Below, piece by piece: positions 1 through 9,385 of a DNA stretch of 64,000 nucleotides; the stretch's first letter is position 1, and every line of letters starts with the position of its first letter. Position numbers and translations under genes: made by a program. Location of the stretch: positions 1-64,000 of the forward strand of contig CADCDK010000009.1 of assembly GCA_902800185.1 (NCBI GenBank), in the 5' to 3' direction. The notes under the pieces were generated by a model. The model was not told where the DNA came from. It made no database searches and was given only the letters and a program-made list of their open reading frames with translations. The DNA comes from an uncultured Prevotellaceae bacterium (GTDB lineage: Bacteria; Bacteroidota; Bacteroidia; Bacteroidales; Bacteroidaceae).

Positions 1-99
1 AAACGAAGAACCGCCGTATGCGGAACCGCACGTACGGTGGTGTGAGAGGTCGGAAAATGAAGTAGGAGGAAAACTTCTTCATTTTCCTCCTACTCGATT
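1..99 (+). mobile_element. 3' end of a group II intron (domains V and VI)
   Basis: The first 50 bases fold as the conserved group II domain V hairpin (CCGCCGTATGCGG / CCGCACGTACGGTGG, about 10-41), followed by GTGTGAGAGGTCGG. A domain VI hairpin follows: GGAAAATGAAG at 52-62 pairs with CTTCATTTTCC at 77-87. The segment ends in TCCTACTCGATTT, typical of bacterial intron 3' ends. The reverse transcriptase part would lie upstream of the window on the plus strand. The intron 3' end sits about 27 bp beyond the folA stop codon, so it is in an intergenic position and breaks no gene seen here. The exact 3' splice site is approximate. Confidence 0.85.
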
Positions 100-125
100 T
101 ATCCCTACTTTCCCGTCTTTGCCTC

Positions 126-605
126 TTACTTTCTCACATAATCTACGAAAGCATAGTTGAACGGATGCTTCTCGTCTTTTTCATGTTCTTCCTTCGACAC
201 GATGCTCCAGTCGTCGTAAGGCGGGAAGAAGGCATCTGCACCAGCGGGCGTGTCGTCAATCTCTGTCAGGCAGAGCCGGTCCGCCAACGGAAGAGCTTGC
301 TCATAGACACTTGCTCCACCTATTATATATATATCCTCTTCGGGATTGCAATGTTGCAGTGCTTCCTCCAAGGACGTATATGTGTCACATCCTGGGAACG
401 ATGTCTGGCTACGACTAAGCACGACGTTGCGACGATTGGGAAGAGCCCCTTTCGGCAGACTCTCGAAGGTGTGGCGTCCCATCACGATGGTGTGTCCTGT
501 GGTCAGCTGCTTGAATCGCTTCAGGTCATTCGGCAGCCAATAAATCAATTTGTTCTCTCGTCCGATGGCACGGTTTTGTGCCACTGCTGCAATCACATGA
601 ATCAT
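126..605 (-). CDS. folA: Dihydrofolate reductase
   Basis: This 159-residue protein reduces dihydrofolate to tetrahydrofolate with NADPH, replenishing the cofactor oxidised by thymidylate synthase. Family signatures are visible: an N-terminal IHVIAAVAQNRAIG strand-loop, the substrate-binding LPNDLKRFK helix with the acidic residue, the NADPH-binding VMGRHTFESLP segment and the second nucleotide motif IIGGASVYEQAL. Length is standard for bacterial FolA (about 160). A TTG three codons upstream (614) is in frame, but the ATG at 605 gives the usual N-terminus. It lies 23 bp behind thyA on the same strand, so the dTMP/folate recycling pair is probably cotranscribed. A group II intron end lies just downstream. 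Confidence 0.96.
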   Translation of the reverse strand: MIHVIAAVAQNRAIGRENKLIYWLPNDLKRFKQLTTGHTIVMGRHTFESLPKGALPNRRNVVLSRSQTSFPGCDTYTSLEEALQHCNPEEDIYIIGGASVYEQALPLADRLCLTEIDDTPAGADAFFPPYDDWSIVSKEEHEKDEKHPFNYAFVDYVRK

Positions 606-628
606 ACTTCTCAACTGTCAATTATCTG

Positions 629-1423
629 TTACACGCTGACCTCTGCCTTGATGTGAGGCCACGGGTCGTAGTTTTCTAACTGGAAATCCTCGAAGTGGAA
701 GTCGAAGAGCGACTTTACATCAGGATTGAGCTTCATGATGGGGAGCGGTCGGGGCTCTCGGGTGAGCTGCAGGCGTGCTTGGTCGAGGTGGTTCAAATAG
801 AGGTGGGTGTCACCTGTGGTATGGATGAAGTCACCGGCCTTCAGTCCAGTCACCTGTGCCATCATCATCAGCAGCAGGGCATAGGAAGCGATGTTGAAGG
901 GAACGCCGAGGAATGTGTCGGCAGAACGCTGGTAGAGCTGGAGTGACAGACGACCGTCGGCAACATAGAATTGGAACATGGTGTGGCAGGGAGGGAGTGC
1001 CATCTGGTTGACTTCCGCTACATTCCATGCCGATACAATCATACGGCGTGAGTCAGGCTGGTTCCTCAGCTGGTCGAGGACATACTGAATTTGGTCGATG
1101 GTTCCGCCGTTGTAGTCAGGCCACGACCGCCACTGGTGTCCGTAAACGGGACCGAGTTCGCCGTTCTCATCGGCCCACTCGTTCCAGATTCGCACGCCAC
1201 GCTCTTGCAGCCATTTCACGTTGGTGTCGCCACGCAGGAACCACAGCAGCTCATAGATGATAGACTTCAGGTGTAGCTTCTTCGTTGTCAGCAAGGGGAA
1301 ACCTTCCTCCAAATTGTAGCGTGACTGTGTTCCGAAGATGCTCATGGTGCCTGTGCCTGTGCGATCAGTCTTTTGGGTCCCCTCAGTGAGGATCCTGTTC
1401 AGTATGTCTAAATATTGCTTCAT
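629..1423 (-). CDS. thyA: Thymidylate synthase
   Basis: ThyA converts dUMP and methylene-tetrahydrofolate to dTMP and dihydrofolate. The 264-residue product has exactly the length of E. coli ThyA. Visible landmarks are the N-terminal [14 protein letters not shown] loop, phosphate-binding RRMIVSAWN, the nucleophile cysteine in [13 protein letters not shown], and [18 protein letters not shown]. The C-terminus ends IKAEVSV. I chose the ATG at 1423 ([12 protein letters not shown]) because the longer open frame to 1579 only adds sequence that is the antisense of the upstream methyltransferase. The start overlaps the 3' end of that upstream gene by 41 bp, and folA follows, so these genes are translationally close and probably one transcript. 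Confidence 0.97.
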   Translation of the reverse strand: MKQYLDILNRILTEGTQKTDRTGTGTMSIFGTQSRYNLEEGFPLLTTKKLHLKSIIYELLWFLRGDTNVKWLQERGVRIWNEWADENGELGPVYGHQWRSWPDYNGGTIDQIQYVLDQLRNQPDSRRMIVSAWNVAEVNQMALPPCHTMFQFYVADGRLSLQLYQRSADTFLGVPFNIASYALLLMMMAQVTGLKAGDFIHTTGDTHLYLNHLDQARLQLTREPRPLPIMKLNPDVKSLFDFHFEDFQLENYDPWPHIKAEVSV

Positions 1424-2663
1424 AATTCTTGGGTATATGTGTTGACTTGATTCTCCATTCCTTGGGATAAAGGTTGTTGGCGCGGTTGCCGATGTTCTTG
1501 ACGAAACCAAGCGGGTGACCGTCAAAGGTGACGATGACCAGACCGCGTGGTGTCTCGGGTGGTAGGGTGATGGCTTCACGACGGAGGTAGCAGATGGCTG
1601 TCGGGTAGGGAAGTTCTGCCATGGGATATTTGGCGGGGTTTAAATCTACCGCCAGAGCCTCGGCAACTTCCGCCTTTTCCATACCTTGAACCTCTGACCT
1701 CTTATCTCGTCCCTTGCTCCTTTTCCCTTGCTTTTCGCCCTTCGCTTCTCCATTTTTTCTCATCACACAGACAAAGAGTCCCTCGCCTTGGGTGACGCCG
1801 GGTATGAAACGATAGACGGGCTCGTTAAAGCCTTCGAGCAGCGAACCGGTGATGTTCCATTCTTGTCGTGTCTCGACAGGAACAATGGTTGCTCCTAATT
1901 CTTCCTGCATCCATCGGATGTTCTCCTCGTTTTCGTGCGTGTTGAAGGTGCAAGTAGAGTAGATAAAGAGTCCGCCGTCCTGCAGGCATTTCCATGCCTC
2001 ACTGACAATCTCCCGTTGTAGTCTCCAGCATTTCTCAACGTTCTGCGGACTCCACTCAGCCATGGCATTCGGGTCTTTCCGGAACATGCCTTCACCCGAG
2101 CAGGGAACATCACAGAGGATGACGTCGAACTGCATGCCAGCACGTGCATAGTCACGAGGGTAGCAGTTGGTGACAACGCATGGGCTCCATCCCCATTTCT
2201 GAATGTTCTCATGGAGAATCTGTGCACGGTTCCTTACAGGCTCGTTTGCCCACAGCGTGCTCCCCTCGGGTAGTGCAGAGAGGGCTGTCGTTGACTTTCC
2301 GCCAGGTGCGGCACAAAGATCCAGCATGGTGACTGGTGTCTGGACGTGTTGCCGTAAGACGTGCCAGATGAACATGGACGAAGCCTCCTGCACGTAATAG
2401 CAACCTGCATGCAGTAGTGGATCGAAAGTGAAGTCGGGGCGTTGCGGGAGATAAAAACCGGTCTCGCACCAGGGGACAGCATGAGGATGTCCTGTTCCTT
2501 GAGAAGATAAGATAGAGAGTTCCTGTGGATGTGGAAATTTCTTCGGGTTGAGGCGAATGCTGACAGGAGGTTCCTGTTGTAGTCCCTCCATCAGCGTGCT
2601 GTATAGCTTTTCGCCAAATAGCCGACGTGTATATTCTTCAAATTCCTTTGGAACAGTCATCAT
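1383..2663 (-). CDS. RsmF/NOL1-NOP2-Sun family rRNA (cytosine-C5) methyltransferase
   Basis: This 426-residue SAM-dependent enzyme probably makes m5C in 16S rRNA. The methyltransferase core has the SAM motif [12 protein letters not shown] (about residue 115), the first catalytic cysteine in [11 protein letters not shown] and the second in YSTCTFN, as in the RsmF/Nop2/Sun family. A C-terminal RsmF-type domain is present (residues 340-426, with [19 protein letters not shown]). Between core and tail is a hydrophilic, Lys/Gly/Glu-rich linker (about 300-330) encoded by a purine-rich stretch (complement of about 1680-1756) that looks like an inserted low-complexity element. The exact target base cannot be told from sequence. 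The gene overlaps thyA by 41 bp and follows the TonB receptor by 12 bp. Confidence 0.9.
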   Translation of the reverse strand: MMTVPKEFEEYTRRLFGEKLYSTLMEGLQQEPPVSIRLNPKKFPHPQELSILSSQGTGHPHAVPWCETGFYLPQRPDFTFDPLLHAGCYYVQEASSMFIWHVLRQHVQTPVTMLDLCAAPGGKSTTALSALPEGSTLWANEPVRNRAQILHENIQKWGWSPCVVTNCYPRDYARAGMQFDVILCDVPCSGEGMFRKDPNAMAEWSPQNVEKCWRLQREIVSEAWKCLQDGGLFIYSTCTFNTHENEENIRWMQEELGATIVPVETRQEWNITGSLLEGFNEPVYRFIPGVTQGEGLFVCVMRKNGEAKGEKQGKRSKGRDKRSEVQGMEKAEVAEALAVDLNPAKYPMAELPYPTAICYLRREAITLPPETPRGLVIVTFDGHPLGFVKNIGNRANNLYPKEWRIKSTHIPKNYEAIFRHTEQDPH

Positions 2664-2675
2664 GTATCAATCACA

Positions 2676-4568
2676 CTAAAACCGCACATCCATTCCTGCC
2701 ATGAACGTTGCACGTGGCATGGGATAGCCGGCATTGATTTCGTACTTCTTGGCAAGCAGGTTCTCTCCGCGTGCCCATATGCTGAATGCTTTCATGACAC
2801 TGTAGCTTACACTTGCATTTACGAGCGTGAAGTTTTCTTTCTTTTCGTTGTCGCCCAAGGTGGTGTAAAGTCCTTGTATCTCTTGGATGCCGATGTTGGC
2901 GGCCCACTTGTTCTGATGGAAATTGACACCAACAAACGACTTGTGCTCAGGCGCACCCACCACATGGTATTTCATGTGGAGATAGCTGTAGTTGGTATTG
3001 ACTGTCCAGTGTTTGGCAAGAGGGTAGGAGAACTCCAGCTCCGCTCCATAGTTCTTGATCTTCCCAGAGTTCACGAACTGCATGCCACCGCCTTCTCTTG
3101 GCAGGCTCACAATCATATTGCTTCCGTCAATATAGAACAGGTTGATGCCATATACGCTCTCTTCTTTCGGCAGGCGGTGCTTCCATGCTAATTCATAGTT
3201 GACCATCCGCTCGGCACGCAGGTTCTCGTTCTTAGTAGCCCAGAGATACATCTCGCGGATGGTGGGGTTGCGGAATCCCTTGCTTACCATGGCCTTCAGT
3301 TCTCCTTGTGCCATTGGACGGATGACGAAACCACCCTGAGGAACCCACTCGTTGCCGGCCTGCGAATGATGATCGAGACGGATGCCGGCATCCACTGTGA
3401 GCCAACTGGCAATGTCTTGGCGGAAGTCCACGTAGCCTGCAATCTCGTTCTCGCGCTTGTCCACCATGGCTGGTTTCTCCTCGCCTGTGGCAATGACACG
3501 GTTCCATGCCTTGCCATAGATGTGTTGGTAGTCGGCGCCGACTGTGATGCGGTTGCCTGTGAACGGGTTCACGCTCTGGTACCACATCAGTCCGATGAGT
3601 GCGTCATCAGAACGGAAGTAGGTAGTGGGCGGTTCTTTGTCAGCTGTGTGTCCGTCATTGATCTTATGGCGACCGAAGTTATAGTATCCGCTCAATGCAC
3701 CACTGGTGCGCTTGTAGTTGTTTTGGACACCCACCGACGCGATACCGCGGGTAATCCATTGGCGTGCTCCGTAATAGGGGACATCCACTGAGCCAGGATA
3801 GGAGGCATTGAAATGAGTCAGGTCAAGGTCTGCTACAGCCTGCCAGTTCTTGCTCAGTTCGTAGCCAAGCTTGGCAAAGCCGCCATACTGTTCGAATCCC
3901 ATGCGGGGACGGTGATTGTCGGAACGTCCGTATTGGGCAGAGACGGTGCTGGTGAATCTTCCGGCACGTATTTGGTTGGTCGCTTCTGCCTGAATGGTAC
4001 CCCAGGATCCGGCACCAAGGCTGATGCTGTTACGTACACCGTCTTCCTGCATCTTACGGGTGACGATATTGATGACACCGCCCATGGCATTCGAACCATA
4101 GAGCACTGATGCCGGACCACGTAATATTTCTACCTTTTCGGCCATCAGAGTCTGGTAACTGTCGGCGATGCTATGTCCGAAAAGCCCTTGGTAGTGAGGC
4201 TGCCCGTCAACAAGAACCATCACCTGTCCGGCACGCGTCCCCGGGGTTGTACTGGTGATACCACGAATACTCAAAGCACCAGAGCTTCCGCCAGAAACAC
4301 CATAGCCCATCATGGCGCGACTTGTGTTGAAAAGTCCAGGCACCTGTTGCGTCAGGGTAGGCAGCAATGACAATTGATGGTTCTCGGTGAGTTGTTGACG
4401 ATGGACAGTCGTAACGGTCATAGGCAGATGACGAATGTCTGTTGCCTGCCGGGTTCCCGTCACAACGACCTCTTTCAGACGGAGCGAGTCTGTCTGAGCG
4501 TGTACGGACATGGATGCTCCCACAAAGAGCAAGCATGCCATGCTTTGTCTAATTCTTTTTATGTTCAT
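2676..4568 (-). CDS. TonB-dependent outer-membrane receptor
   Basis: A 630-residue TonB-dependent receptor. It has a signal peptide (MNIKRIRQSMACLLFVGASMSVHA-Q, cleaved about residue 24), a TonB-box-like LKEVVVTGTRQ directly after it, a plug domain with LSIRGI and VEILRGPASVLYGSNAMGGVINIVT, then a 22-strand-type barrel ending in an aromatic residue (MDVRF). It lacks the N-terminal CarboxypepD_reg domain of SusC-type transporters, so it resembles the classical siderophore, heme or cobalamin (BtuB/CirA-like) group; the ligand cannot be assigned. It follows the PorE-like gene by 14 bp and precedes the methyltransferase by 12 bp. No SusD partner is next to it. Confidence 0.93.
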   Translation of the reverse strand: MNIKRIRQSMACLLFVGASMSVHAQTDSLRLKEVVVTGTRQATDIRHLPMTVTTVHRQQLTENHQLSLLPTLTQQVPGLFNTSRAMMGYGVSGGSSGALSIRGITSTTPGTRAGQVMVLVDGQPHYQGLFGHSIADSYQTLMAEKVEILRGPASVLYGSNAMGGVINIVTRKMQEDGVRNSISLGAGSWGTIQAEATNQIRAGRFTSTVSAQYGRSDNHRPRMGFEQYGGFAKLGYELSKNWQAVADLDLTHFNASYPGSVDVPYYGARQWITRGIASVGVQNNYKRTSGALSGYYNFGRHKINDGHTADKEPPTTYFRSDDALIGLMWYQSVNPFTGNRITVGADYQHIYGKAWNRVIATGEEKPAMVDKRENEIAGYVDFRQDIASWLTVDAGIRLDHHSQAGNEWVPQGGFVIRPMAQGELKAMVSKGFRNPTIREMYLWATKNENLRAERMVNYELAWKHRLPKEESVYGINLFYIDGSNMIVSLPREGGGMQFVNSGKIKNYGAELEFSYPLAKHWTVNTNYSYLHMKYHVVGAPEHKSFVGVNFHQNKWAANIGIQEIQGLYTTLGDNEKKENFTLVNASVSYSVMKAFSIWARGENLLAKKYEINAGYPMPRATFMAGMDVRF

Positions 4569-4582
4569 GTCGGTTTTGTGTC

Positions 4583-7102
4583 TTATTCAATGTAATAGTC
4601 AAAATCATCACTTTCCTTCACAGGTTTCTTGGGCTTTGGAATGTTCTTCAGTTGTCCTTTCTCGTCGAACATGCCGTAGGTGGTGCGTAGGACGATGAAC
4701 TCCGTGCGGCGGTTCAGCTGGTTGCAAATCTCCTGTTTCTCTTCGTCCAATGCCTTGATGAACTCCTCGGTCAGCACATCCCCTTCCTTCAGCCACTTAT
4801 ACTTGGAAGCAACTTTCTTGCGGATGGTCTTCGGCTTCTCTTTGCCGTAGCCCACAGGAGAGAGACGGTCTTCGGCAATGCCGTGCTCAATGAGGTAGTT
4901 CACTACCGACTCTGCACGCCGCTGTGCCAATCCCTTGTTATACTCTGCGGACCCTTTGTAGTCGCAGTGGGCAGAGAGTTCGATGGTCACGTTGGGATTC
5001 TCGTTCAACAGTCCCACCAGTTCATCCAGAGCCTTCGTCGATTCGGGACGTAGCGTGGCCTTGTCGAAATCGTAGAAGATGTTGTCGATGAGTACGGGAG
5101 CAGTGATGCTTGCCAAGGGGAACTGCAATACATGTTCCTCCGACTCCTTAACGGGTTTGATGGCAATCTCTTCTTTATGGTTTAGGTATCCCTTGCAGGT
5201 AGCGAGAAGGGCATATTCCACGCCGGGCTTTACTACCTTGGTAAACGAACCGTCGGAACGCACGCTGAGTTTCTCGTTGGTGCCGTCGTTGCCCACGAAG
5301 TGTACCACAGCGGCAGGCAGCTCGTAGCCGTCTATCTCATAGACCCAGCCCTTGATGGTCTGTACAATCTCCGGGTTCTCAAAGCTGTAGATATGATCCC
5401 AGCCACGTCCGTCGCCACGGTTTGAGCAGAAGTAGCCTCGGTTGTGTGGTCCCTCGAAGGTCATACCGAAGTCATCACCCTGTGAGTTGAGTGGATAGCC
5501 CGGATGTTCCAGTACGTATCGGTGGGTCTTGGAATCAACCTTGGCAATGAAGATGTCGAGGCCTCCCATGCCGGGATGACCGTCTGACGAGAAGTAGAAG
5601 TCACCATTCGGACGGAATGCGGGGAACATCTCGTCACCAGGCGTGTTGATGGGAGCTCCCAGATTCTCCACTCCTCCCAAACCGGCGGCAGTCAGTCGGA
5701 TGCGCCAGATGTCCAGACCGCCCTTCCCACCAGGCATGTCGGAGCAGAAATATAGCCATTGACCATCGGGTGAGATGGCTGGATGGGCGTAGCTGGATAG
5801 CGTGTCGTTGGTTATCTTAACTTCGGATGCTTTTCCCCAGGCGGCATCAGAGCGTGTTGATTTCACGATTTCCGCATAGCGAGGATAGGACGGATCGGTT
5901 TTGCATTGGGTCAGGTACATCTCCCGGCCATCTGTCGAGAACGAGCAGGCACCCTCGTCGTAGTCGGTGTTCAGTCCACCACTTACCACTTCCGGACGGC
6001 TCCATTTCCCTTTGTCGTCTTTCTCAGAGAAGAAGATGTCACCTGCCTTGGTGCCTGTGATGCCACTCAGTTCATCACCTTGCGCCTCGTTACGGGTGGA
6101 AGTGAAGTAGATGCGTTCAGAGTTGTCACCCCAGAGCATGGGCGAGTAGTCGGCGCGGCGGGAATTGAAGATGTCCATGCGTTTCACAGTATATCGTGAG
6201 CCTTCTTTCTTCCATTGTGGTGCCTGTTGTGCAGCCTTTAGTCCATTGATGGCCAACTCCCGCATGGTCTCAGGTGTCATGGCTTTGCGCAAGAAAGAAC
6301 GCACGACCTTCTTGTTCTGGGTGGTGTCCTTGACAACAGCTCCCCATTCCCTGTCAGCCTTGCTTTTTTTCTTGAATATCTTTTGCCAAAGCTTGCGCAG
6401 TCCCTTGGCAGGCTTTTGCTCTTTTGTCTCCTGCTTCTTCTGTTTTGCCTCTTGTCTCAAGGCTTTTGCAGCCTCTCGCTTGACTCTGGCTTCTTCTAAT
6501 CTCTTTGCTTTCTCCTCTTTTCTCTTTTCCTTGGCTTCCAGCCTTTTCGCCCTTGCCTCTTCTCTCTTGGCACGGGCTTCCTCTTGCTTCTGTAGTTTAA
6601 TGGCTTTTTTCGGGCTTACCTTACTGTCTTTCTTCTTGCTTACCTTGCTGTTTTTTTTCTTGCTTACCTGCTCTTTGCCTTTTACTCCTTGCTTTTCAAT
6701 ACCCAGCACCCCAGCATCCAGACTGTCAATGACATCCTGAAACTCAGTGGCGGCAGCCTTGTATTCTCCGTTCTTCAGCAGCAGACGGGCATAGCGCAGT
6801 CGGTCCTCCGTGTTGGCTTGGTTATACCTGATACCGTTGCGATAGGCAGCCACAGCAGCCTGTGTCTGATTAATCTGCTCGTAGCAATAAGCCATCTTCA
6901 ATGCCCGTTGTCCACGCAGGTCGCGTTCCTTCGGTGGTGTTTTCTGATAGGCACGCTTAAACTCTGTAGCAGCATCGTAATATTCGCCAAGGGCAAGATA
7001 TTTCTCTCCTTTCTTCAGGTTCCTGTCAACACCACATGCCACAAAGGTCATGGTGATACCCACCACGACCCATATATAAAATAGGTGTACTAATTTTTTC
7101 AT
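4583..7102 (-). CDS. PorE-like OmpA-family lipoprotein (TPR, PD40 propeller, peptidoglycan-binding)
   Basis: An 839-residue lipoprotein with signal peptide and lipobox ending at Cys23 (TFVAC). Domain order: TPR-like repeats (about 30-130), a very basic and acidic Lys/Glu/Arg/Ala helix-rich linker (about 140-250), PD40/WD40-like propeller blades (about 300-530, with ISPDGQWLYFCSDMPGG), a CarboxypepD_reg-like domain (about 560-640), and a C-terminal OmpA domain (about 660-800: NIFYDFDKATLRPES, LSAHCDYKGSAEYN, LAQRRAESV). This order is that of P. gingivalis PorE (PG1058), which anchors the type IX secretion machine to peptidoglycan; the T9SS role here is inferred from that likeness. The long linker looks expanded, with KKKNSKVSKKKDSKV repeats and an adjacent purine-rich element. 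Confidence 0.85.
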   Translation of the reverse strand: MKKLVHLFYIWVVVGITMTFVACGVDRNLKKGEKYLALGEYYDAATEFKRAYQKTPPKERDLRGQRALKMAYCYEQINQTQAAVAAYRNGIRYNQANTEDRLRYARLLLKNGEYKAAATEFQDVIDSLDAGVLGIEKQGVKGKEQVSKKKNSKVSKKKDSKVSPKKAIKLQKQEEARAKREEARAKRLEAKEKRKEEKAKRLEEARVKREAAKALRQEAKQKKQETKEQKPAKGLRKLWQKIFKKKSKADREWGAVVKDTTQNKKVVRSFLRKAMTPETMRELAINGLKAAQQAPQWKKEGSRYTVKRMDIFNSRRADYSPMLWGDNSERIYFTSTRNEAQGDELSGITGTKAGDIFFSEKDDKGKWSRPEVVSGGLNTDYDEGACSFSTDGREMYLTQCKTDPSYPRYAEIVKSTRSDAAWGKASEVKITNDTLSSYAHPAISPDGQWLYFCSDMPGGKGGLDIWRIRLTAAGLGGVENLGAPINTPGDEMFPAFRPNGDFYFSSDGHPGMGGLDIFIAKVDSKTHRYVLEHPGYPLNSQGDDFGMTFEGPHNRGYFCSNRGDGRGWDHIYSFENPEIVQTIKGWVYEIDGYELPAAVVHFVGNDGTNEKLSVRSDGSFTKVVKPGVEYALLATCKGYLNHKEEIAIKPVKESEEHVLQFPLASITAPVLIDNIFYDFDKATLRPESTKALDELVGLLNENPNVTIELSAHCDYKGSAEYNKGLAQRRAESVVNYLIEHGIAEDRLSPVGYGKEKPKTIRKKVASKYKWLKEGDVLTEEFIKALDEEKQEICNQLNRRTEFIVLRTTYGMFDEKGQLKNIPKPKKPVKESDDFDYYIE

Positions 7103-7158
7103 CTGAATATAAAACGCAAAGCTTCTCGTTTTATTGCGTCATAGTTTCTTTATTGGCT

Positions 7159-9213
7159 TCAGAGCGGTTGTCGCCAAGCGCAGGGGGCCTCTTTGTCGTT
7201 CCAGCGAGAGCAACCGTAAGCGGTTTTCCCTTGAATGATGGTGCCTTTACCACAGAGAGGACAGGGGGCACCAACCACCACCTTGGTTCCTTTCTTCTTA
7301 CTTGCCTTTTTTGCCTTCTTAGGTTCTTCTGTAATGACGGTGATGTGGCGGGGACTGTTGTCGCGCAGCACGTCATTGACAATCTGGGTAATTTGTTGTT
7401 TCAGTTCCTCGACGAACTGCCCTGCATCGTATTTCTCGTGTTCGATGTCGCGGAGCTTCTTTTCCCAGATGCCAGTGAGTTCACAACTTTTAAGCAGTTC
7501 CTCTTTGATGGTATCGATGAGCTGGATGCCCGTGGGAGTGGCGACCAGACGCTTGCGCTCCCGTCGGATGTAATGGCGTTTGAAGAGCGTCTCAATGATA
7601 CTGGCGCGGGAAGAAGGACGGCCGATGCCGTTTTCTTTCAGGGCAGCCCTCAGTGCCTCGTCTTCCACAAATTTTCCAGCTGTCTCCATCGCCCGTAGCA
7701 GTGTAGCCTCGGTGTAGTAGGGCGGGGGAGTGGTCTGTTTCTCGCTGAGTGTCGGTGTGTGCGGGCCGCTTTCTCCTTTGGTGAAGGCGGGGAGGGTTCG
7801 TTCCTCGGTTTCGTCTTTCTTTTCTTCTCCTTCTGTTTTTTCCTCTTTCCTTTCCTCTTTCATGTAAACCGAGCGCCAACCGGGTTCGAGTATTTCCTTG
7901 CCGCTGACCTTGAACTCAATGGCCTCTTCATTCTGCTTTCCTGGAGAGGGCTGAGATACAGCTTGCTCGTTCCGAACCTCTCCAAGGACTGTGGTGGTGG
8001 AGAATTTGCAGTCGGGATAGAAGACGGCAATGAAACGGCGGGCAACGAGATCGAAGACGTGTTGCTCGGCATCGGTCAGTCCACGCGGCACAACGCCCGT
8101 TGGGATGATAGCGTGGTGGTCAGTCACCTTGGAGGTGTCGAAGACTTTCTTCGATTTCTTCAAAGGCTTCCCTCCAAGTATCTTGACAAGTTCAGCATAG
8201 GGAGCTTGTCCGCTAAAGACAGCCTGAAAGAGACCGTTCATGATGGACGGGCACTTCGGATAGATATCGTCGGAGAGGTATTGTGTATCTACACGTGGGT
8301 AAGTGGTGACCTTCTTCTCATAAAGACTTTGAATGAGGTTCAGCGTCATCTCAGCAGAGTAACCAAACTTGCGGTTGCATTCCACCTGAAGCGAGGTCAG
8401 GTCATAGAGCTGGGGTGGCTGCTCCTTACCCTCTTTCTTCTCCACCTTGGTCACGGTGAACGGCTTCCCTTCAATGGTCTTGAAGGCTTTCTCTCCCTCC
8501 TCCTTACTGGTGAACTTGCCTTTGGTCGCCGTGAAGGTGGTGTCACGATAGATGGTTGCCAGAATCCAGTAGGGCTCGGGCTTGAAGTTGTCTATCTCTT
8601 TCTGTCGGTTCACGATGAGTGCCAGTGTGGGTGTCTGCACACGGCCGATGGAGAGCACCTGCCGGTTCTGCCCATATTTCAGGGTATAGAGACGAGTGGC
8701 GTTCATGCCAAGAATCCAGTCTCCGATGGCACGTGACAGTCCTGCTAAATAGAGGGGCTGGTATTGCGATTGGTCTTTCAGCGTCTGGAATCCCTCGCGG
8801 ATGGCTTCATCGGTCATGGACGAGATCCACAATCGCTTCACGGGACACTTGGCACCAGCCTTCTGCATCACCCATTGCTGAATAAGCTCACCCTCCTGTC
8901 CGGCATCTCCGCAGTTGATGATACCGTCGGCAGCCTGCATGAGCCGCTTAATGATGGTGAACTGTTTTTTGATACCTTGGTCGTCAATAAGCTTGATGCC
9001 GAAGCGTGGCGGAATCATGGGCAATGAAGAAAGGCTCCACCGTTTCCATGCGTCGGTGTAGTCATTGGGTTCCTTGAGGGTACATAGATGTCCGAAGGTC
9101 CATGTCACCTGGTAGCCGTTGCCCTCCATGTAGCCGTCGTGTGAGCTGGTGGCTCCGATGATGCGGGCGATGTCGCGTGCCACGCTGGGTTTCTCTGCAA
9201 TGCAAACAATCAT
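7159..9213 (-). CDS. topB: DNA topoisomerase III
   Basis: A 684-residue type IA topoisomerase. The Toprim domain is at the N-terminus (MIVCIAEKPSVARDIARIIG), the catalytic tyrosine lies in the TTYPRVDTQYLSDD region, and the C-terminus carries a zinc finger (CPLCGKGTIIQGKTAYGC, then C). The enzyme decatenates and relaxes single-stranded DNA. The reading frame could be extended 18 codons to 9267, but a consensus promoter (TACCTTTG at 9238-9245 on the minus strand) lies within that extension, so the ATG at 9213 is the start. An acidic/basic KEERKEEKTEGEEKKDE linker (complement of about 7794-7863) is probably lineage-specific. It is the first gene of the minus-strand run that ends with folA. Confidence 0.96.
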   Translation of the reverse strand: MIVCIAEKPSVARDIARIIGATSSHDGYMEGNGYQVTWTFGHLCTLKEPNDYTDAWKRWSLSSLPMIPPRFGIKLIDDQGIKKQFTIIKRLMQAADGIINCGDAGQEGELIQQWVMQKAGAKCPVKRLWISSMTDEAIREGFQTLKDQSQYQPLYLAGLSRAIGDWILGMNATRLYTLKYGQNRQVLSIGRVQTPTLALIVNRQKEIDNFKPEPYWILATIYRDTTFTATKGKFTSKEEGEKAFKTIEGKPFTVTKVEKKEGKEQPPQLYDLTSLQVECNRKFGYSAEMTLNLIQSLYEKKVTTYPRVDTQYLSDDIYPKCPSIMNGLFQAVFSGQAPYAELVKILGGKPLKKSKKVFDTSKVTDHHAIIPTGVVPRGLTDAEQHVFDLVARRFIAVFYPDCKFSTTTVLGEVRNEQAVSQPSPGKQNEEAIEFKVSGKEILEPGWRSVYMKEERKEEKTEGEEKKDETEERTLPAFTKGESGPHTPTLSEKQTTPPPYYTEATLLRAMETAGKFVEDEALRAALKENGIGRPSSRASIIETLFKRHYIRRERKRLVATPTGIQLIDTIKEELLKSCELTGIWEKKLRDIEHEKYDAGQFVEELKQQITQIVNDVLRDNSPRHITVITEEPKKAKKASKKKGTKVVVGAPCPLCGKGTIIQGKTAYGCSRWNDKEAPCAWRQPL

Positions 9214-9237
9214 GTTCCTTTGTTTCTTTTTGGTATG

Positions 9238-9267
9238 CAAAGGTACTATTTTTTCGTTGACGCACAA
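9238..9267 (-). promoter_or_regulatory. Promoter of topB
   Basis: On the minus strand a TTG (-33, 9265-9267) is followed after 19 bp by TACCTTTG (-7, 9238-9245), matching the Bacteroidales sigma consensus. The predicted transcript starts about 18 bp ahead of the topB ATG. Confidence 0.8.
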
Positions 9268-9312
9268 AAAAAGGATGTATCAAATCCAGGAAAAAGAAGC
9301 TTTTCTGTTAAC

Positions 9313-9351
9313 AAAAAAATCTTCTGAACGCTTTCGCTGTCCAGAAGATTT
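9313..9351 (-). terminator. Rho-independent terminator behind the beta-barrel gene
   Basis: On the minus strand, AAATCTTCTG (9342-9351) pairs with CAGAAGATTT (9317-9326) around a GC-containing loop. A run of T residues follows (9313-9319). It lies 35 bp past the stop of the outer-membrane protein gene. Confidence 0.85.
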
Positions 9352-9385
9352 CTTACGTAGATATAAATTGTAGTTTTTGTGTGGT

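Noticed and set aside
1424-1579. 52-codon extension of thyA
   Set aside because: It is antisense-like overlap with the upstream methyltransferase frame. Starting at 1423 gives the exact standard length.
9214-9267. 18-codon N-terminal extension of topB
   Set aside because: It contains the consensus promoter TTG-19-TACCTTTG and lacks the conserved Toprim start; the ATG at 9213 is used.
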